This document shows, piece after piece, positions 9,064 through 18,372 of a stretch of DNA of 64,000 bases (the stretch's first letter is position 1; each line of letters begins with the position of its first letter). The position numbers and the translations under genes are program-made. Source of the stretch: Acidovorax sp. 210-6 (GTDB lineage: Bacteria; Pseudomonadota; Gammaproteobacteria; Burkholderiales; Burkholderiaceae_C); assembly GCF_010020825.1 (NCBI RefSeq), contig NZ_JAACJE010000001.1:1364001-1428000 (forward strand), written 5' to 3'. The notes under the pieces were generated by a model. The model saw only the letters and a list, made by a program, of their open reading frames with translations. It made no database searches and was not told the origin of the DNA.

Positions 9064-10289
9064 GGCAAGCAGTTCTCGACGCAGTTCCAGACGGTGACCG
9101 GTTCCTGCGCAGTGCAGTCGAGCGCCATCGTCTTTGGCTCAAGGAGTTTGGCGAGAAGGGCGTCGCTAAGAGCCTCGTGGATGCATCAGCCTCATTGCAG
9201 TCGGTCGCCACCATTGCCGAGTTCGAGTCCATCTGCAAAACACTGGCGGGCATACCGTTGCCGATCGGGGTGTTCTCGGAGGAGCGGCCACGCATTCCGG
9301 CCGGTCCGAAACAAGTTGAAGAGCGCCCACGGCCTACTGAGCTCTCAGTAGCCTTCTTGAAGTTCCAGCTTGGTGGCCAACCAGCGGCCAACATCCACCA
9401 CCTGGTTCCGCGCGAATTGCATGACATGGAGATCGAGGTCAGAGTCTCTCGATGGCCAGAGGGTGCCACGCACCTGGTGCTGACGCCGATCTCGGCAGAG
9501 CCCAGGAGCACCTACGAGCTCTCCGAGTTCACGTTCACGAAGCCGTCCACAGAGCCGCCGTACACGCTCATCCAGACGGGTCGTGCGGCTCTCCAGATCG
9601 CACAGGGACTGAAATCGAGGCCTTTCGAGTTCAAATACACGGCGGCATTCCAACCTGCCAGCGCAGAGCAGCCCGTTGCTGTCGTCGGCCACCGTACGCT
9701 TTTGGTGGAGGGCTTCGACATACGGGTCAACTCGATAACCGGCTATCAGCCTGTCGACGAAAAGATCCTGTTGATCCGCGATCTACTAAGACGGGAAGGC
9801 TGGGCAAATGCCGAGGAGCTGTCGGACATTCTTGAGCTGCTGACCAGTCTGGGCAATCTTGCTGGGAGAGCAGTTCAAGACGCCGTGTTCGATGGCGCGT
9901 GGGGCGAGAAAGAATTCCAAGTCCAGGTTCGAAAGGACCTTCGCCGGTCGCCTCGCATCGGGTCGGATCTGGAGGAGCACGCCGCGGCCGCAGGGGGCTT
10001 CACTGACTTGAGCCTTCGAGGAATCACGATCGAGCTCAAGGAGACGGACACGCGGATCAAACAGATGGAAGACTGCCGCAAGTTTGTCGAGCAAGCTGCC
10101 AGCTACGCGGTGGCCAAGGGCAAGCGCGTAGCTCTTTTGTGCATTCTGGATACCAGCGCCAAAGACTCTGCGCCTTGGTCGGCGGCCGACGGCATCGACG
10201 TTCTGATGTCAGCACCGCCAGCCAACGTGGCGGTCATCACGCTCGTCATCCAGGGGAACATCACTCGTCCGAGCAAGTTGTCCCGTTGA
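9064..10289 (+). pseudogene. Nuclease-like protein, 5'-truncated (unit 1)
   Basis: An open frame entered from the IS1071 border, so the N-terminus is missing; the first internal ATG is at 9177 (370 residues). I do not recognise the full-length family. The C-terminal third has a pattern like PD-(D/E)XK nucleases: GGFTDLSLRGITIELKE, with Asp, then Glu-x-Lys, followed by a helix (QAASYAVAKGKRVALLCILD) common in restriction-endonuclease folds. The middle part (VDEKILLIRDLLRREGWANA) looks helical. It could come from a defence or repair gene destroyed when IS1071 inserted. No partner gene remains. Function and expression are unknown. Confidence 0.6.
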
Positions 10290-10729
10290 GGCCTTAGTCG
10301 CCTCGCTGGATGTCAAACGCGCACGACATCGTCAGTCAAGTTCCGGGTCTGAATTGGCAGCCCCTTGCAGGTTCTTGCTCGAGTCGCAGCTTTCCTTGGG
10401 GGCCTTGAAACTGACCACATCGAACTGAACCGCCCCGGGGCGATTCAAACAAGGAGCCGAGATGCCGCAAAGGAGTCGTTGCTGAACCTCAGCAATCAGT
10501 CTTGACCCGACTTTCGCCGCCACCGGCGCCACGACCGCTGCTAGGTGCAATCGCCAGTTTGAGCACCGCGACCCGCTTTATCGAAGCTCCTCGCCCGTTC
10601 TCCTTGACAACGGCACGGGTCTCCTGATGCCGGCAACCCACCGATCGGTTGAACAACGCGTCTCCTGAAGATGCGCATAGGTCCGCCAATCCTCTCGGTC
10701 TCGCAGGTCGGAGTACAGCAGAACATGGT
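10290..10729. other. Non-coding stretch, unit 1
   Basis: 440 bases between the end of the nuclease-like fragment and the stop of the hydrolase gene (convergent). No credible gene was seen. A 7-bp hairpin, TTGCTGA-ACC-TCAGCAA, at 10479-10495 could terminate one or both flanking transcripts. Confidence 0.6.
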
Positions 10730-12082
10730 TTACTTGAACCTAGCTCTAGTCCAGTTCCCAACGTAGTCGAACAGATTCTTCACACTGTTCGAATAGGCCC
10801 CATCCGGCGCACCGCAGTTGCCGCATGGCGTGAATCCGTGGGTAGCGCCTTCGATAAAAACAAGGTCCTTGTCGGTGCTCTTCGAATTCTCGAACTCCTC
10901 TTCCGAGTCGCGGATGAACAGATAGCCACCCATGCCGGCAACCAGAGTCGGCGCCGAGATGGACCTCACGGCACAGACGGTGGAGTTGTTGCTGGAACAG
11001 TGGTCAATACCATCCAGCGAGTTGTTCGACATCACCGCTTGTGTGCTCAGGAAGGAGCGGATGCTCAAGAGCTTGGTGCCGCGATCGAACGCATTGGTTG
11101 AATCCTTCGTCTGCAGCTCAACCGGGCTGACCGACACCACCATCTGTTCCGAGATGGAGCCGTCGTTCTTGAGCAGCTTGCGCGGCAGCTTGGTAAAGCG
11201 TAGCTTGTCTTTGGGATCCAGGCTGTGCAACTGTGATGCGCCGCCAGGGCCAGCACCGGGATTGCCACCATGCGGGATGAGGAAGATGTCGTTGTCTGGA
11301 TACGGGCCGCTACCGGCTTGGAGCGCACGGCGCTTTGCGAGCGCCGATTCGATCAACGCGTTCATGCGCTTCGACTGGGCGGCGTAGTAGCGGGCCTGGA
11401 AGTCGGCCGTGTACGCGGAGGCACCGCTGGGGTTATATCCATTCGCGGGGTTATAGGGGTCCAGCGCGGGATCGAAGCTCTTCGGCGTTTCATTGACGAC
11501 CGACCCGTTCAGACTGCGCAACAAGATGACTGGCACGCCCGGGTGCGCGTCGGCCAGCACCAGTGCATCGCCTTTGGGCAGGTTGGCGAGTTCATCGCGG
11601 CAAGGAACGAGTTTCTGCGGGCTCTTGCAGAATGCGGTGCCATTTTCTGCAACGGCCTGGTAGTAGCTGAGGGTTGGCCCCCCGCCGCTGTGACCGAACA
11701 AGACCACCTTCTCGATACCTGCCTGCTTGCGCAGGTATTCCATGCCGGCCTTGACATCCAGTGCGATGAGGTCCCAATCAACAAGGAATTCGTTGTTGTC
11801 GAAGCGCGTGTTCATGCACAGCGCGGCAAAACCTCGCTTGGGCAATTCTTGGCATCCAGGGTGCTGCAGATAGTTGCTCGTGCGATGCACGATCAGGAAC
11901 GCAACGCGCGGCGCAGGCCCGGAATCTGGCTTGTAGTACATGGCCTTGGCGGGGCCAAGACCGATGTAGGTCGGATTGCCTTGCGCCTGGCTGGATGCCG
12001 CCGCAAACACCGTCAGGCCAGCTACTGCAATCTGGAGAAGCTTTGCAGCTCTCTTCCAACCCGAACAAAGCTTCTGATTCAC
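10730..12082 (-). CDS. Exported alpha/beta-hydrolase (unit 1)
   Basis: Predicted serine hydrolase of 450 residues. The GTG at 12082 is chosen because GGAGG lies 5 bases upstream; a GTG or ATG further upstream would add 4-9 residues ahead of the signal. A Sec-type signal peptide runs to about residue 34 (KRAAKLLQIAVAGLTVFAAA, then SSQAQG). The nucleophile elbow is GHSGGG with Ser132, and a candidate catalytic His lies in EGATHGF near the C-terminus. Eight or so Cys residues suggest periplasmic disulphides. The substrate (ester, amide or other) cannot be assigned. The gene is carried three times between IS1071 copies, so dosage may matter. The IS3-type remnant lies upstream on the same strand. 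Confidence 0.85.
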   Translation of the reverse strand: MNQKLCSGWKRAAKLLQIAVAGLTVFAAASSQAQGNPTYIGLGPAKAMYYKPDSGPAPRVAFLIVHRTSNYLQHPGCQELPKRGFAALCMNTRFDNNEFLVDWDLIALDVKAGMEYLRKQAGIEKVVLFGHSGGGPTLSYYQAVAENGTAFCKSPQKLVPCRDELANLPKGDALVLADAHPGVPVILLRSLNGSVVNETPKSFDPALDPYNPANGYNPSGASAYTADFQARYYAAQSKRMNALIESALAKRRALQAGSGPYPDNDIFLIPHGGNPGAGPGGASQLHSLDPKDKLRFTKLPRKLLKNDGSISEQMVVSVSPVELQTKDSTNAFDRGTKLLSIRSFLSTQAVMSNNSLDGIDHCSSNNSTVCAVRSISAPTLVAGMGGYLFIRDSEEEFENSKSTDKDLVFIEGATHGFTPCGNCGAPDGAYSNSVKNLFDYVGNWTRARFK

Positions 12083-12146
12083 ATGGGCCTCCATATTCTG
12101 TACTGGCACTTCGCCGAACTCGCGGCCGAATTGCGTGGGGAATCAA

Positions 12147-12170
12147 ACTACCGAACTACCGAACTACCAA
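12147..12170. repeat. Three tandem 8-bp repeats upstream of the hydrolase gene
   Basis: ACTACCGA, ACTACCGA, ACTACCAA, head to tail, 65-88 bases before the hydrolase start codon. They could be an iterated binding site or simple slippage. The same block recurs at 19790 and 27400. Confidence 0.6.
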
Positions 12171-12348
12171 ACGATCAAACTGACGTATGCCCGAAAAGTC
12201 CCAGAGGTCAGGACTTCCGTAGGCGTCCTCTCGCGAGCGACGCTTCGAGGACGCCAGGTGGCGCGTGATGATCCGCCCTGCATCGGTCCAGGCCAATAGA
12301 TTTGAATCGATAGGCCGGAACGTGTCAATGACTTTGCTGCACCGCTTG

Positions 12349-13401
12349 TCATAAATTTACTGCGCAGTGCTGGGTTGTTCTCTGGACGTTGGCCTCCGAT
12401 GGTGGTGGGTTGATCCAGGCTGCGGTCGGCAGCGCATGGGGTTTGGGACGACGGCCCTTGAAGCGCTTCGGTGTCGCGAGGAACGCGGCATCCAGCGCGA
12501 CCTGACGCGCATCGCGCAGGGCCGGTGCCTGACCGTAGTGCACCGCTTGCGGCGTCATGTAGCCGATGCCCGAGTGCCGGTGCTCGGTGTTGTACCAAGA
12601 GAAGAATGCTTGGCAGTGGAGCCGAGCGTCCTCGATGCAGCCGAACCGCGCCGGGAAGTCAGGCCGGTACTTCATGGTCTTGAACTGCGACTCCGAATAC
12701 GGGTTGTCGTCCGAGACGTGCGGCCTGCTGTGGCTCTTGGCGATGTCCAGCTCCACCAGCAAGGCGGCCACCGGCTTGGAGCGCATGGCCGCCCCCCGGT
12801 CGGCGTGCAGCGTGAGCATGCCGCGCTGCACGTCGTGGCGCGAGACGGTGTCGGCGATCAGCTGCTCGGCCAGATCGGCGCTCTCGCGCTCGGCGAGCAT
12901 CCAGCCCACCACGTGGCGGCTGAAGATGTCCAGGATCACGTACAGATGGAAGCAGGTCCATTTGGCCGGCCCTTTCAGCTTGGTGATGTCCCAGGACCAG
13001 ATCTGGTTCGGAGCGCTGGCCAGCAGTTCGGGTTTGACGTAGGCCGGGTGGGTGAGCTGGCGGCGACGCTCGCACGAGCCGCCTTGGGTGTTCAGCAGGC
13101 GGTACATGGTGCGCACCGAGCCCAGGTATCGCCCCTCGTCGAGCAGCGTGGCGTGCACGGCCGCAGGGGCGGTGTCGGCGAAGCGTTCGCTGTTCAAAGT
13201 GTCCAGCAGCAGCGTGCTCTCTTGCGCATCCAAGGCCAGCGGTGGGCGCACTCGCACCGCGCGAGGAGGCCTGGGTCCGACCATGGCTGCGCGCCTTGCC
13301 TGGGCCCGCTGGCGGGCCGGCACGCCGCGCGGCAGGCCCAGGGCGCGGCATGCGGCGCCAGCGCCCAGAACGGGGCTGAGTTCGAGCACTGCGGCGATCA
13401 C
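12349..13401 (-). CDS. IS3-family transposase OrfB (unit 1)
   Basis: Integrase-core (rve) DDE transposase of 350 residues. Catalytic acidic residues are visible in IWSWDITKL, TLHADRG and NPYSESQFKT, and the typical HYGQAPALRDARQ and KRFKGRRPKP C-terminus is present. The GTG start at 13401 overlaps the stop of the preceding OrfA remnant, as in IS3 elements that make OrfAB by frameshift. OrfA is truncated by IS1071, so the element should not be able to transpose alone. No intact terminal inverted repeats were identified. Confidence 0.85.
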   Translation of the reverse strand: MIAAVLELSPVLGAGAACRALGLPRGVPARQRAQARRAAMVGPRPPRAVRVRPPLALDAQESTLLLDTLNSERFADTAPAAVHATLLDEGRYLGSVRTMYRLLNTQGGSCERRRQLTHPAYVKPELLASAPNQIWSWDITKLKGPAKWTCFHLYVILDIFSRHVVGWMLAERESADLAEQLIADTVSRHDVQRGMLTLHADRGAAMRSKPVAALLVELDIAKSHSRPHVSDDNPYSESQFKTMKYRPDFPARFGCIEDARLHCQAFFSWYNTEHRHSGIGYMTPQAVHYGQAPALRDARQVALDAAFLATPKRFKGRRPKPHALPTAAWINPPPSEANVQRTTQHCAVNL

Positions 13402-13469
13402 GGCAAGTCGCCGGTGGCGTCCATCGAGTTGCCCAGCAAGGCAGCAAGTTTTTTTTGGACATCGATCAC
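13398..13469 (-). pseudogene. IS3 OrfA remnant (unit 1)
   Basis: The last 23 codons of OrfA (VIDVQKKLAALLGNSMDATG, then DLP and a stop) remain between IS1071 copy 2 and orfB. The stop TGA overlaps the orfB GTG. A run of eight T on the plus strand (A on the coding strand) marks a possible slippage site. Confidence 0.6.
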
Positions 13470-16400
13470 GGGGTCTCCTCGTTTTCAGTGCAATAAGTGA
13501 CGGTACGAAAAGCTAGCACTGGCGCGGAGGTGGTGTTGGTAGATCGTTGATTTCATTGACTTTCCTGTTCACTTTCAAATCTGCGATTCGTGGCGTCAAA
13601 CCGTGGTCGGTTTCATCCATTGGTGCCAGTTATCGATGCATTTGGCCGCGAAGGCAGGATTTGGTCAGCATAGCGGTCAACCGGGAAGCGAAACACACCC
13701 CGCAAGTTGATGCTCTCCAGCCTGGTGGGCGCAATCTTCCCGATCAGTTCCGGTGGAATGACCTGGCGGCGGTTCGACCAGCGATCCAGGACCGCCTGCA
13801 TCTGTGAGGTATTCCACGCCATCACGATGTTGGCCATCAGGCTCAACGCATCGGCCACAGCCTGCATTTCATCGACACGTTTGGCCTGCGCCGGGCTGAT
13901 CCGGCCGGTATAAATGGCGCGCTTGAGGGCGTTAACAGCCTCGCCCCGATTGAGCACCCGGCGCAACTCGTTCCTGAAAGCGTCCTTGACAAAGTAGTCA
14001 GCCAAAAACGCCGTACGCAGCAACCGCCCCAATTGCACGCCAGCCTCATAGATTGGATCGCCCTGGGCGGCAGAACCGAACCGCGCAAGAGCTGCCACCG
14101 CACTGGCATGTCCGCTCATGACCGAGGCTGCCAGGTGCACCAGACTATCCCAATGCTTTTCGATCAAAGCGACGTCGACATTGGCTTCGCACACCGCAGC
14201 GATTTCTGCGGGCACTTTGGTGCCGCGTGGCACAAAGAGGTGGCGCTGTTTGAGTTCCTTCAACCGCGGGCAAAGATCAAAACCAAGCAAACGGGCATGT
14301 GACATGGCAAAGTCGGTGTAGCCATGGGTATCCACAGCAAGCTGGCTGGTCTCCAGCTTTTCTTGGCGGATGACACCTTCAATGGCCACGCCCGCCTGGC
14401 GCTCATTGAGCACAAAGGGCTGCGCATGGAAGATGCCCCACCGGTCTTTTACATGGGAGTAGATTCCAATGGAAGGTGTGTTGCGCCGAGGATCAAGCCG
14501 GGCTTGCCACACCCGTTTGGTGGTCTCCATGCTCATCATGTCAGAAGATGCCAAATCGGACCGCCCCCAGGTGGCGGCAATCGGGTGTCGCTGCATGAAT
14601 TCCAGCACAGCCTGGCAGGCCTGGCTCAGACGCCGTTCGTCCCGCGCCCAGCGCATGGCCTGGCGAATGCTGGTGGCAGACAATTGCGGAATCATGCGCG
14701 CGCATTCGACCGCAGTCAGACTGGTGCCGTGGGCCATGATGCCGGCATAGACCATCAGCAGCTCGTCGGTAGAGCGCGGCTCACGTCCGAGCATGATCCA
14801 GCTAAAGCGCACCTGGGCGTCAACGGCCAGAATCACTTCCGGCAATTGAACCTCACCGATGCGGTGATCCAAAGCCGCGCGCAGCTTGGTCACTTCTGGG
14901 TCTTCGTCCTCTGCGGGCAATGGCGACAAATGGAGTTCATCATCCACGCGCAGTACGCCACTGCGGGCTGCAGCGGCCACCGCATCGACACCGGCAGTTA
15001 CTCTGGCCAGCAAAGGCTTCAAGAAAGTGGCAGCCTTGCTGGGTAACGATAGACGGGCATAGTGTTTCTTGGACTCTGCCTGCCAACGCTCGTCCGTGAA
15101 GAACAAGCGCGCACGACCCCGAAAGCTCAGGCTGTGCTCAATCCAGACCGAGCCATTGCGCACCGCGCGGCGCAGGGCAAACAGGGTGGCCACCTCCAAC
15201 GCCTGAAACGCCCGTTCCCGGTCTGGGCTGGAGATCGAAACCTGCCAGATCATTCCCAGACTTGGTGCCACCACTTCAACTGGCAGCTTTCTGGATCCTT
15301 TGAGATATAAAGCTTGCAGCTTGGCAAGGTACTCGATGGCAGGATGCTCGCCGGTGGCCTGCCAGGGCAGCTTTGCAATGGCGACGAGCAACGACCGCAC
15401 GGGGCGAATTCCATCAATCAATCCCTCGCGGACCAGGGAGGCCCTGCTCGGTGGTTTGCGTTTCTGGGTTTCGGTGATCAAGGCTTCAAGACGGGCACGC
15501 AACTCAGCATCTGGCACCGCACCTTGCGCGCTCAAGGCAACAAGTTCGCCGAGCAGCGTTTTGTACATTGCGGCCCAATTGACGGTAGCGGGGACATCGG
15601 CGGCAGCCTGACGCCACAGATCGGCGATCCGGCGCTGCACCATAAGGATCAACTGGTCTGTGGTGGTGAACAGGCAATACCGAAGAAAGCATGCGACCTC
15701 CACGGTGCGCGCTGGCTCTTTGATCTTGGCTCCGGCTGAGGGCGGCCTGGAGACAAGTCGGCGCGCGTAGCGGCGCAAGATGAGATCGGGGATGTCTGCC
15801 AGGTGCTTATGAACGTCCAGCGTGTAAAGCAGGTCGATGCGCTCCAGTACCTCGCTGATTTGGCGGGTTGAGTGTTTCGCCGGTGCAGCCCATAGCCAAC
15901 TCTGCTGGGTTTGTCCATCTGGGCGCAGCTCTGAAACTGAGGCTCGCCAGCGATCAAGTGTTGCTGGATCAACGCTGGCGGCGATGGCGGTGCCTGTTTC
16001 AACTTCAAGCTGGGCAAGTGCCGCCGCAATCAGTGTCCGAATTGCCCGCTCGTGCACGATCACCAGCTTGTTCTTGTACAGCCATTGACGCGCCCGCACG
16101 AGTAGCTGATCGCGGTCGGCGCAGCGCGCCACTTCGTCGCGCAGTTCACGTACCAGTGAGCGGCGCTGGTGCTCGCTCATCCACTGGAATCCAAGGACCG
16201 TGCAGGCTACTTGTTGGTGATCGAATAGCGTGCGCCCGCGTTCATACATGGCTCTCAGCGAGGCGACTTCTGGTGCTGCAATGCCAAGCTCGTTGCCAAG
16301 GTGGCGCCACAAGGCTACTGGAATTACCCGAAAGGCACCGAGCAAACGCCCACTCATGCGCAGGAAACCAATATGGAGCGCCAGACCAAGCTTGTGGGAA

Positions 16401-16672
16401 TCACCTCGGCGTGCATTGATTGCGTCGCGCTCGGCACCATCGAAGGTGAAAAATGCCTTCATCTCGAAGTCGCTGATATCGCGGGGGAGCCCACGCATCC
16501 CCAAAAACGTTGTGTGCCAACCCTGCATCGTGAACCTCAAAAGTGGGAGGCCACCATACCCGTTTACAAAGCGAACAGGAAAGTCAATGAAATCAACGGT
16601 CTACCCAGACCACCCCCGCGCCAGTGCTAGCTTTGCGTACCGTCACTTATTGCACTGAAAACGAGGAGACCC
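13470..16672 (-). mobile_element. IS1071, copy 2
   Basis: Same element as copy 1 but 3,203 bp, because the right terminus reads GGAGACCC instead of GGAGACCCC. The missing terminal C is one of several single-base differences clustered at this junction. Confidence 0.93.
13613..16528 (-). CDS. tnpA: IS1071 transposase TnpA, copy 2
   Basis: Identical in protein sequence to copy 1 (971 residues). The start codon and its GAGG site are conserved. Confidence 0.95.
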   Translation of the reverse strand: MQGWHTTFLGMRGLPRDISDFEMKAFFTFDGAERDAINARRGDSHKLGLALHIGFLRMSGRLLGAFRVIPVALWRHLGNELGIAAPEVASLRAMYERGRTLFDHQQVACTVLGFQWMSEHQRRSLVRELRDEVARCADRDQLLVRARQWLYKNKLVIVHERAIRTLIAAALAQLEVETGTAIAASVDPATLDRWRASVSELRPDGQTQQSWLWAAPAKHSTRQISEVLERIDLLYTLDVHKHLADIPDLILRRYARRLVSRPPSAGAKIKEPARTVEVACFLRYCLFTTTDQLILMVQRRIADLWRQAAADVPATVNWAAMYKTLLGELVALSAQGAVPDAELRARLEALITETQKRKPPSRASLVREGLIDGIRPVRSLLVAIAKLPWQATGEHPAIEYLAKLQALYLKGSRKLPVEVVAPSLGMIWQVSISSPDRERAFQALEVATLFALRRAVRNGSVWIEHSLSFRGRARLFFTDERWQAESKKHYARLSLPSKAATFLKPLLARVTAGVDAVAAAARSGVLRVDDELHLSPLPAEDEDPEVTKLRAALDHRIGEVQLPEVILAVDAQVRFSWIMLGREPRSTDELLMVYAGIMAHGTSLTAVECARMIPQLSATSIRQAMRWARDERRLSQACQAVLEFMQRHPIAATWGRSDLASSDMMSMETTKRVWQARLDPRRNTPSIGIYSHVKDRWGIFHAQPFVLNERQAGVAIEGVIRQEKLETSQLAVDTHGYTDFAMSHARLLGFDLCPRLKELKQRHLFVPRGTKVPAEIAAVCEANVDVALIEKHWDSLVHLAASVMSGHASAVAALARFGSAAQGDPIYEAGVQLGRLLRTAFLADYFVKDAFRNELRRVLNRGEAVNALKRAIYTGRISPAQAKRVDEMQAVADALSLMANIVMAWNTSQMQAVLDRWSNRRQVIPPELIGKIAPTRLESINLRGVFRFPVDRYADQILPSRPNASITGTNG

Positions 16673-17933
16673 GGCAAGCAGTTCTCGACGCAGTTCCAGA
16701 CGGTGACCGGTTCCTGCGCAGTGCAGTCGAGCGCCATCGTCTTTGGCTCAAGGAGTTTGGCGAGAAGGGCGTCGCTAAGAGCCTCGTGGATGCATCAGCC
16801 TCATTGCAGTCGGTCGCCACCATTGCCGAGTTCGAGTCCATCTGCAAAACACTGGCGGGCATACCGTTGCCGATCGGGGTGTTCTCGGAGGAGCGGCCAC
16901 GCATTCCGGCCGGTCCGAAACAAGTTGAAGAGCGCCCACGGCCTACTGAGCTCTCAGTAGCCTTCTTGAAGTTCCAGCTTGGTGGCCAACCAGCGGCCAA
17001 CATCCACCACCTGGTTCCGCGCGAATTGCATGACATGGAGATCGAGGTCAGAGTCTCTCGATGGCCAGAGGGTGCCACGCACCTGGTGCTGACGCCGATC
17101 TCGGCCAAGCTCTTTTCTTTCTCTCGGGGGGGGTGTGCTGGGTGAGCCCAGGAGCACCTACGAGCTCTCGAGTTCACGTTCACGAAGCCGTCCACAGAGC
17201 CGCCGTACACGCTCATCCAGACGGGTCGTGCGGCTCTCCAGATCGCACAGGGACTGAAATCGAGGCCTTTCGAGTTTCAAATACACGGCGGCATTCCAAC
17301 CTGCCAGCGCAGAGCAGCCCGTGCTGTCGTCGGCCACCGTACGCTTTTGGTGGAGGGCTTCGACATACGGGTCAACTCGATAACCGGCTATCAGCCTGTC
17401 GACGAAAAGATCCTGTTGATCCGCGATCTACTAAGACGGGAAGGCTGGGCAAATGCCGAGGAGCTGTCGGACATTCTTGAGCTGCTGACCAGTCTGGGCA
17501 ATCTTGCTGGGAGAGCAGTTCAAGACGCCGTGTTCGATGGCGCGTGGGGCGAGAAAGAATTCCAAGTCCAGGTTCGAAAGGACCTTCGCCGGTCGCCTCG
17601 CATCGGGTCGGATCTGGAGGAGCACGCCGCGGCCGCAGGGGGCTTCACTGACTTGAGCCTTCGAGGAATCACGATCGAGCTCAAGGAGACGGACACGCGG
17701 ATCAAACAGATGGAAGACTGCCGCAAGTTTGTCGAGCAAGCTGCCAGCTACGCGGTGGCCAAGGGCAAGCGCGTAGCCTTTTGTGCATTCTGGATACCAG
17801 CGCCAAAGACTCTGCGCCTTGGTCGGCGGCCGACGGCATCGACGTTCTGATGTCAGCACCGCCAGCCAACGTGGCGGTCATCACGCTCGTCATCCAGGGG
17901 AACATCACTCGTCCGAGCAAGTTGTCCCGTTGA
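16673..17933 (+). pseudogene. Nuclease-like fragment, frameshifted (unit 2)
   Basis: Same 5'-truncated gene as in units 1 and 3, but the frame is broken repeatedly. A 39-base block at 17106-17144 replaces two bases. Single-base losses occur near 17169, 17323 and 17779, and a single-base gain near 17277. Residual frames are 16624-17145 (starting inside the IS1071 repeat) and 17347-17850. The block contains a homopolymer of eight G and a pyrimidine-rich tract not found in the other units. Either real decay in a non-functional gene or uncorrected sequencing/assembly errors. Confidence 0.75.
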
Positions 17934-18372
17934 GGCCTTAGTCGCCTCGCTGGATGTCAAACGCGCACGACATCGTCAGTCAAGTTCCGGGTCTGAATTG
18001 GCAGCCCCTTGCAGGTTCTTGCTCGAGTCGCAGCTTTCCTTGGGGGCCTTGAAACTGACCACATCGAACTGAACCGCCCGGGGCGATTCAAACAAGGAGC
18101 CGAGATGCCGCAAAGGAGTCGTTGCTGAACCTCAGCAATCAGTCTTGACCCGACTTTCGCCGCCACCGGCGCCACGACCGCTGCTAGGTGCAATCGCCAG
18201 TTTGAGCACCGCGACCCGCTTTATCGAAGCTCCTCGCCCGTTCTCCTTGACAACGGCACGGGTCTCCTGATGCCGGCAACCCACCGATCGGTTGAACAAC
18301 GCGTCTCCTGAAGATGCGCATAGGTCCGCCAATCCTCTCGGTCTCGCAGGTCGGAGTACAGCAGAACATGGT
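17934..18372. other. Non-coding stretch, unit 2
   Basis: The counterpart of 10290-10729, one base shorter (one C fewer near 18080). It carries the same small hairpin and no gene. Confidence 0.6.

Noticed and set aside
12349-13469. Intact IS3-family element
   Set aside because: OrfA is reduced to its last 23 codons by IS1071 and no terminal repeats are found, so only a remnant is supported.
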